A stretch of DNA of 64,000 bases from Rheinheimera sp. EpRS3. Its GTDB lineage: Bacteria > Pseudomonadota > Gammaproteobacteria > Enterobacterales > Alteromonadaceae. Shown here in pieces: positions 60,775 to 64,000 of the stretch. Location of the stretch: assembly GCF_001513785.1 (NCBI RefSeq), contig NZ_LNQS01000007.1, positions 62,001 to 126,000 on the forward strand, written 5' to 3'. The notes beneath the pieces are model-generated. The model was not told where the DNA came from. It was given only the letters and a program-made list of their open reading frames with translations, and searched no databases. Made by a program: the position numbers and the translations under genes. How positions within the stretch are numbered: the stretch's first letter is position 1; every line of letters begins with the position of its first letter.

Positions 60775-61760
60775 AGCGGCATTATTCGCTGGCAATTTCT
60801 GTTGCTTTACTGATGCTGCTGTTTAGCCTGCTACTGAGTTTAACTATCGGCAGTGCCAGCTTAACACTGGCAGATATTGTCCGGGTGTTGTTTGGCTGGG
60901 AGGGTGTTTCTCCGCTGGCCGAAACCATTGTCTGGCAAATCCGCTTGCCGCGTTTAGTGTGCGCTGTACTGGTAGGTGCCGGGCTGGCGGTGTCTGGTGC
61001 AGTATTGCAAAATGCCAGCCGTAACCCGCTGGCTGATCCGTATTTATTTGGTTTAATGGCCGGCGCCGGTTTGGGTGCGACCCTTGTTAGCGTGGTGCTG
61101 CCGCCCCAGCTTATCAGCCTGGCGCTGGGCGCCTTTGCCGGTGCCTTATTTGCTGTTGCTCTGGTATTTGCCGTGTGTGCCGGGCAGCGCTGGCGTAAGG
61201 TTGAAATTACCTTGCTGGCTGGGGTAGCGGTATCCTTTATGTTAAGTGCGATCAGTAGTTTTATTTTGTACTTTGCCGAGCCTTTTGCTGCTAACCGGGT
61301 AATATTCTGGTTAATGGGCAGTTTAAGCCGCACCGACTGGCACAGTGTAATGTTACTGGCGCCGGTTGTCGTACTGGTGCTACTGCTGGCACTGGCGCTG
61401 CGCCGCCAGCTGGATGCTCTGCTGCTAAGTGATGAAAGCGCCCGTACGCTGGGGGTTAATACGCTGCGCCTGCGCTTGGTATTATTGCTGGCGACGGCCT
61501 TGCTGACAGCCTGTATTGTGTCGCAGTGTGGCGGTATCGCTTTTGTTGGCCTGATGATCCCGCATATAGTGCGGCATTTCTTTGGGGTTACATCAGCGCG
61601 CTTGCTATTGGGCTGTGCTGTTGTGGGGGCACTGTTTATGATCTGGGTAGACAATCTGGCCCGTACTTTGCTGCCGCAACAGGAAATTCCGCTGGGGGTT
61701 ATTACCTCGTTAGTGGGCAGTGTATTTTTCTTACTTATTATGCGCCGGCAACGGCTATAG
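60768..61760 (+). CDS. btuC: Cobalamin ABC importer permease BtuC
   Basis: A 330-residue FecCD-family permease with about ten helices. It has IRLPRLVCAVLVGAGLAVSGAVLQNASRNPLADPYLFGLMAGAGLGA near the N-terminus. The coupling region is GGIAFVGLMIPHIVRHFFG, followed by the final EIPLGVITSLVGSVFFLLIMRR. It overlaps btuD and precedes cobO by 9 bases. The B12 substrate is assigned from the riboswitch and cobO. Confidence 0.93.
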   Translation: MLKRHYSLAISVALLMLLFSLLLSLTIGSASLTLADIVRVLFGWEGVSPLAETIVWQIRLPRLVCAVLVGAGLAVSGAVLQNASRNPLADPYLFGLMAGAGLGATLVSVVLPPQLISLALGAFAGALFAVALVFAVCAGQRWRKVEITLLAGVAVSFMLSAISSFILYFAEPFAANRVIFWLMGSLSRTDWHSVMLLAPVVVLVLLLALALRRQLDALLLSDESARTLGVNTLRLRLVLLLATALLTACIVSQCGGIAFVGLMIPHIVRHFFGVTSARLLLGCAVVGALFMIWVDNLARTLLPQQEIPLGVITSLVGSVFFLLIMRRQRL

Positions 61761-61769
61761 CGATGTGTA

Positions 61770-62375
61770 ATGGCAACAGATGAATTAAAACAACAGCGCC
61801 ACCGTGAACGCCAGCAGCGGCTGAAAACGCAGGTTGATAGCGCAGTGGCTGCTGCTACCGATGAAAAAGGCTTACTGCTGGTGATCACCGGTAATGGCAA
61901 AGGTAAATCTACCTCTGGCTTTGGTACTGTCGCCCGTGCTGTTGGTCATGGTTTTACTGCGGCAGTCGTGCAGTTTATTAAAGGCAGTTGGGACTGTGGC
62001 GAGCGTAACTTATTGCAGCAACATGGCGTACAGTTTGCGGTAATGGCCACCGGCTTTACCTGGGATACACAAGATAAAGCAGCAGATATTGCCGCTGCAG
62101 AGCAAGTGTGGCAACAGGCCGAACAGTTTTTGGCAGACCCGGCCATAGATGTGGTGCTGCTGGACGAGCTGACCTATATGTTAAGTTATCATTATCTGCC
62201 GCTGGAACGTATCGAACAGGCATTACTGCAACGCCCGGCAACACAGCATGTGGTGATTACCGGCCGGGCTTGTCACCGGCGTTTAATCGAGCTGGCCGAT
62301 ACGGTAAGTGAAGTGCAAAACATCAAACATGCGTTTGATCACGGTATTAAAGCCCAGCGGGGGATTGACTGGTGA
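61770..62375 (+). CDS. cobO: Cob(I)yrinic acid a,c-diamide adenosyltransferase
   Basis: Adenosylates imported corrinoid (CobA/CobO/BtuR family). The 201 residues include the P-loop VITGNGKGKSTSGFGTVARAVGHG, VQFIKGSWDCGERNLL, VVLLDELTYMLSYHYLP and VITGRACHRRLIELADTVSEV. Its product is the likely riboswitch ligand. It overlaps the btuF start. Confidence 0.94.
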   Translation: MATDELKQQRHRERQQRLKTQVDSAVAAATDEKGLLLVITGNGKGKSTSGFGTVARAVGHGFTAAVVQFIKGSWDCGERNLLQQHGVQFAVMATGFTWDTQDKAADIAAAEQVWQQAEQFLADPAIDVVLLDELTYMLSYHYLPLERIEQALLQRPATQHVVITGRACHRRLIELADTVSEVQNIKHAFDHGIKAQRGIDW

Positions 62376-63196
62376 AAACACGTTACTGGCCCTTATTACT
62401 GCCGCTGTTAATGCTGCTGGCGTTGCCGGCGCTGGCTAAACCCCAGCGCATTATTGCACTGGCACCGCACATTACCGAGCTGTTGTTTGCAGTGGGGGCG
62501 GGTGAACAGGTTGTGGCCGTAAGTGACTACAGCGATTACCCTTTAGCAGCGCAAGCGTTACCGCGTATTGCCAGTTATGCCAGCATCAATTTGGAAGCCG
62601 TACTGGCGCTGCAACCTGATTTAGTTATTGCCTGGCGTAGCGGAAATCCGGCCGCAGATATTACCCGCTTGCAGCAGCTAGGTATTAAAGTGGCGTTTTC
62701 TGATCCATTAACACTGGATGATATTGGCGCAGAGCTGCGGCTAATCGGCCAGCTTAGCGGTTATCCAGAGCAGGGCGAACAACAAGCGCTGCAGTTTGAA
62801 CAACAATTGGCACAGCTACGCCAGCAATATCAGCATAAAACACCGGTAACGGCCTTTTTTGCTATGGGTACAGCGCCATTGACAACGATTGCCAACCGGG
62901 CCTGGCCGCAGCAGATATTGCAGTTATGCGCGGTTAATAATCCTTTTGCCAGCGCCAAGGGCGATTATCCGCAGGTAGGTATTGAACAGGTTATTCAGGC
63001 GCAGCCCGATGTGATTATTCAACCGGTGGCAGAAAAAGTGCTGGCAGATTTTTCCTACTGGCGGCCGTTTAGTGCTTTGCCTGCAGTGAAAAAAAACCAG
63101 TACTTAAGTGTGAATGCCGATTTTATCTACCGCACCACGCCCCGCACTTTGCTTGGTATTACACAGTTGTGTCAGGGCGTCGATGCTTATCGCTAG
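62372..63196 (+). CDS. btuF: Cobalamin-binding periplasmic protein BtuF
   Basis: A 274-residue binding protein that hands B12 to BtuCD. It starts at GTG overlapping the cobO stop. Signal peptide LLLPLLMLLALPALA, then KPQRIIALAPHITELLFAVGAGEQVVAVSDYSDYP, the standard BtuF opening. The long backbone helix and second lobe follow (GDYPQVGIEQVIQAQPDVIIQP). Last gene of the operon. Confidence 0.93.
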   Translation: MKTRYWPLLLPLLMLLALPALAKPQRIIALAPHITELLFAVGAGEQVVAVSDYSDYPLAAQALPRIASYASINLEAVLALQPDLVIAWRSGNPAADITRLQQLGIKVAFSDPLTLDDIGAELRLIGQLSGYPEQGEQQALQFEQQLAQLRQQYQHKTPVTAFFAMGTAPLTTIANRAWPQQILQLCAVNNPFASAKGDYPQVGIEQVIQAQPDVIIQPVAEKVLADFSYWRPFSALPAVKKNQYLSVNADFIYRTTPRTLLGITQLCQGVDAYR

Positions 63197-63210
63197 GGCG
63201 TCAACACACC

Positions 63211-64000
63211 CTAGCTGTTAAGGCTGCTCATCAATTCATTTGCGCGGCGCATTAGCCGCTCAGCATTGCGCACCTGATTGGTTTTTAACAGCTCACCTGA
63301 CAACGCCAGATATTTATCCGCCAGTTTACGGCGAAGCGCTTTATGCAATGAAAAGTCTGTCGGTACTTCAGCATCATATTGTTGCAGTTTGGTATAAACG
63401 GCATCTATTTGCTCAGCAGCTTCGCTGACTGCCAGTTCATTTTCCAGTAATGAGAAGCTGTGCTGATAAAATAGTTCTGCCGCCTGGTAAGGAAAGGTCG
63501 CCGGCTCGCCACTGCTTTGTGCCAGCCGGTATGCAGCCATTGCATCTACTGCTACAGCCAGTTGTTGGCCTTGCTCTACCAACTGTGCGGTATCGCTGTG
63601 GCGTGAAAATAATAACTCACCGACACTAATAAGACGCTGCAGTGCCACTGCATCATTAGTGGCGACAGCTTGCTCAAATGCCGACACATATACCGCCGCT
63701 TCTGCGTTGTCAGGCTCGGCCTGATAACGGCTGTCAATGCGTTTTAGTTCGGCAATAATTTTGTATGGGTCCTGGGCATCGCTTTGTTGCTGATATTGCT
63801 GGTTTAGCAATAACTGGCTTAACTGCGAGCGTAAAACATCAATAGCAGTTTGCTTACTGCGCTGCATATTGCTGCTCAGGCCAGCCAGATAATGAGAATC
63901 AGGATACAGCTCGCTGGCCTGCGCCAGGATACGTTCTATCTCCGGGTAATTAGGATAATTAAAGCTGCGATCAGTGATAATGTTGTCAATTTGCTGCTCA
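63211..64000 (-). CDS. Hypothetical helical-repeat protein, C-terminal part (5' end outside window)
   Basis: The frame is open from the window end, giving at least 263 residues, although an internal ATG exists at 63867. The whole segment is predicted helical, with TPR-like spacing (YPNYPEIERILAQASELYPDSHYL; RYQAEPDNAEAAVYVSAFEQAVATND; KLADKYLALSGELLKTNQVRNAERLMRRANEL). Such tails occur on kinase-like or other scaffold proteins in Alteromonadales, but the N-terminal domain is not visible here. Confidence 0.65.
   Translation of the reverse strand, partial: EQQIDNIITDRSFNYPNYPEIERILAQASELYPDSHYLAGLSSNMQRSKQTAIDVLRSQLSQLLLNQQYQQQSDAQDPYKIIAELKRIDSRYQAEPDNAEAAVYVSAFEQAVATNDAVALQRLISVGELLFSRHSDTAQLVEQGQQLAVAVDAMAAYRLAQSSGEPATFPYQAAELFYQHSFSLLENELAVSEAAEQIDAVYTKLQQYDAEVPTDFSLHKALRRKLADKYLALSGELLKTNQVRNAERLMRRANELMSSLNS

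Noticed and set aside
60782-61900. 372-residue open frame on the minus strand opposite btuC
   Set aside because: Ser/Thr/Lys-rich product without domains, wholly antisense to a clear FecCD permease and the start of cobO; a composition shadow.

Overview
The window is a stretch of gammaproteobacterial chromosome. It resembles the Rheinheimera/Alishewanella group of Alteromonadales/Chromatiaceae. This is inferred from the rne-rluC-yceF-yceD-rpmF-plsX-fabHDG-acpP-fabF-pabC-mltG-tmk-holB-pilZ-tatD order, an EarP-modified EF-P carrying Arg32, a CrbS/CrbR acetate switch, and an AcnD/PrpF-type methylcitrate operon. No rRNA, tRNA, CRISPR array or prophage was seen.

Layout: 1-5.6 kb holds the end of glnS, small membrane and periplasmic proteins, and earP-efp. 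5.65-8.1 kb is a small A+T-richer island of about four cassette-like genes behind an attI-like site that has no integrase. 8.1-10.8 kb holds small accessory genes (acetyltransferases, an SGNH lipoprotein). 10.8-23.9 kb is an acetate-use block: a DnaQ-like exonuclease, a CBS/DUF294 protein, a DUF4212/sodium:solute symporter pair, the sensor CrbS, its regulator CrbR, acs, and a DcaP-like porin. 24.0-40.9 kb is a housekeeping run of RNA processing (rne, rluC), the type II fatty acid synthesis cluster, folate, cell wall, dTMP, replication and pilus genes. 41.3-48.6 kb is a propionate (2-methylcitrate) operon under a GntR regulator, whose gaps hold unusual palindromic repeats. 48.6-57.9 kb is a chromosomal integron: intI on the minus strand, attI, about 13 plus-strand cassettes separated by 12 recognisable attC sites, and one IS3-family insertion. 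58-64 kb holds a Kelch protein, a periplasmic protein, and a cobalamin-riboswitch-led btuD-btuC-cobO-btuF operon.

How the parts work together: acetate enters through the symporter and is activated by Acs under CrbS/R. Propionyl-CoA is cleared by PrpB-PrpC-AcnD-PrpF. Acyl chains are built by PlsX and the Fab enzymes. B12 is imported and adenosylated under riboswitch control.

The most unusual signals are: (1) two attI-like sites about 44 kb apart that align without gaps over 112 bp, only one of them beside an integrase; (2) a three-member family of palindromic repeats confined here to the prp operon gaps, whose outer stems differ in sequence but stay self-complementary; (3) two 100-174 bp elements with inverted-repeat ends and a variable centre; (4) a palindromic GACYTTAGTC motif shared by the acs/porin and symporter/crbS upstream regions; (5) cassette proteins that look like a stand-alone EF-Tu domain III, an Apea/HEPN-like protein, and DnaJ-type zinc-finger or zinc-ribbon miniproteins.
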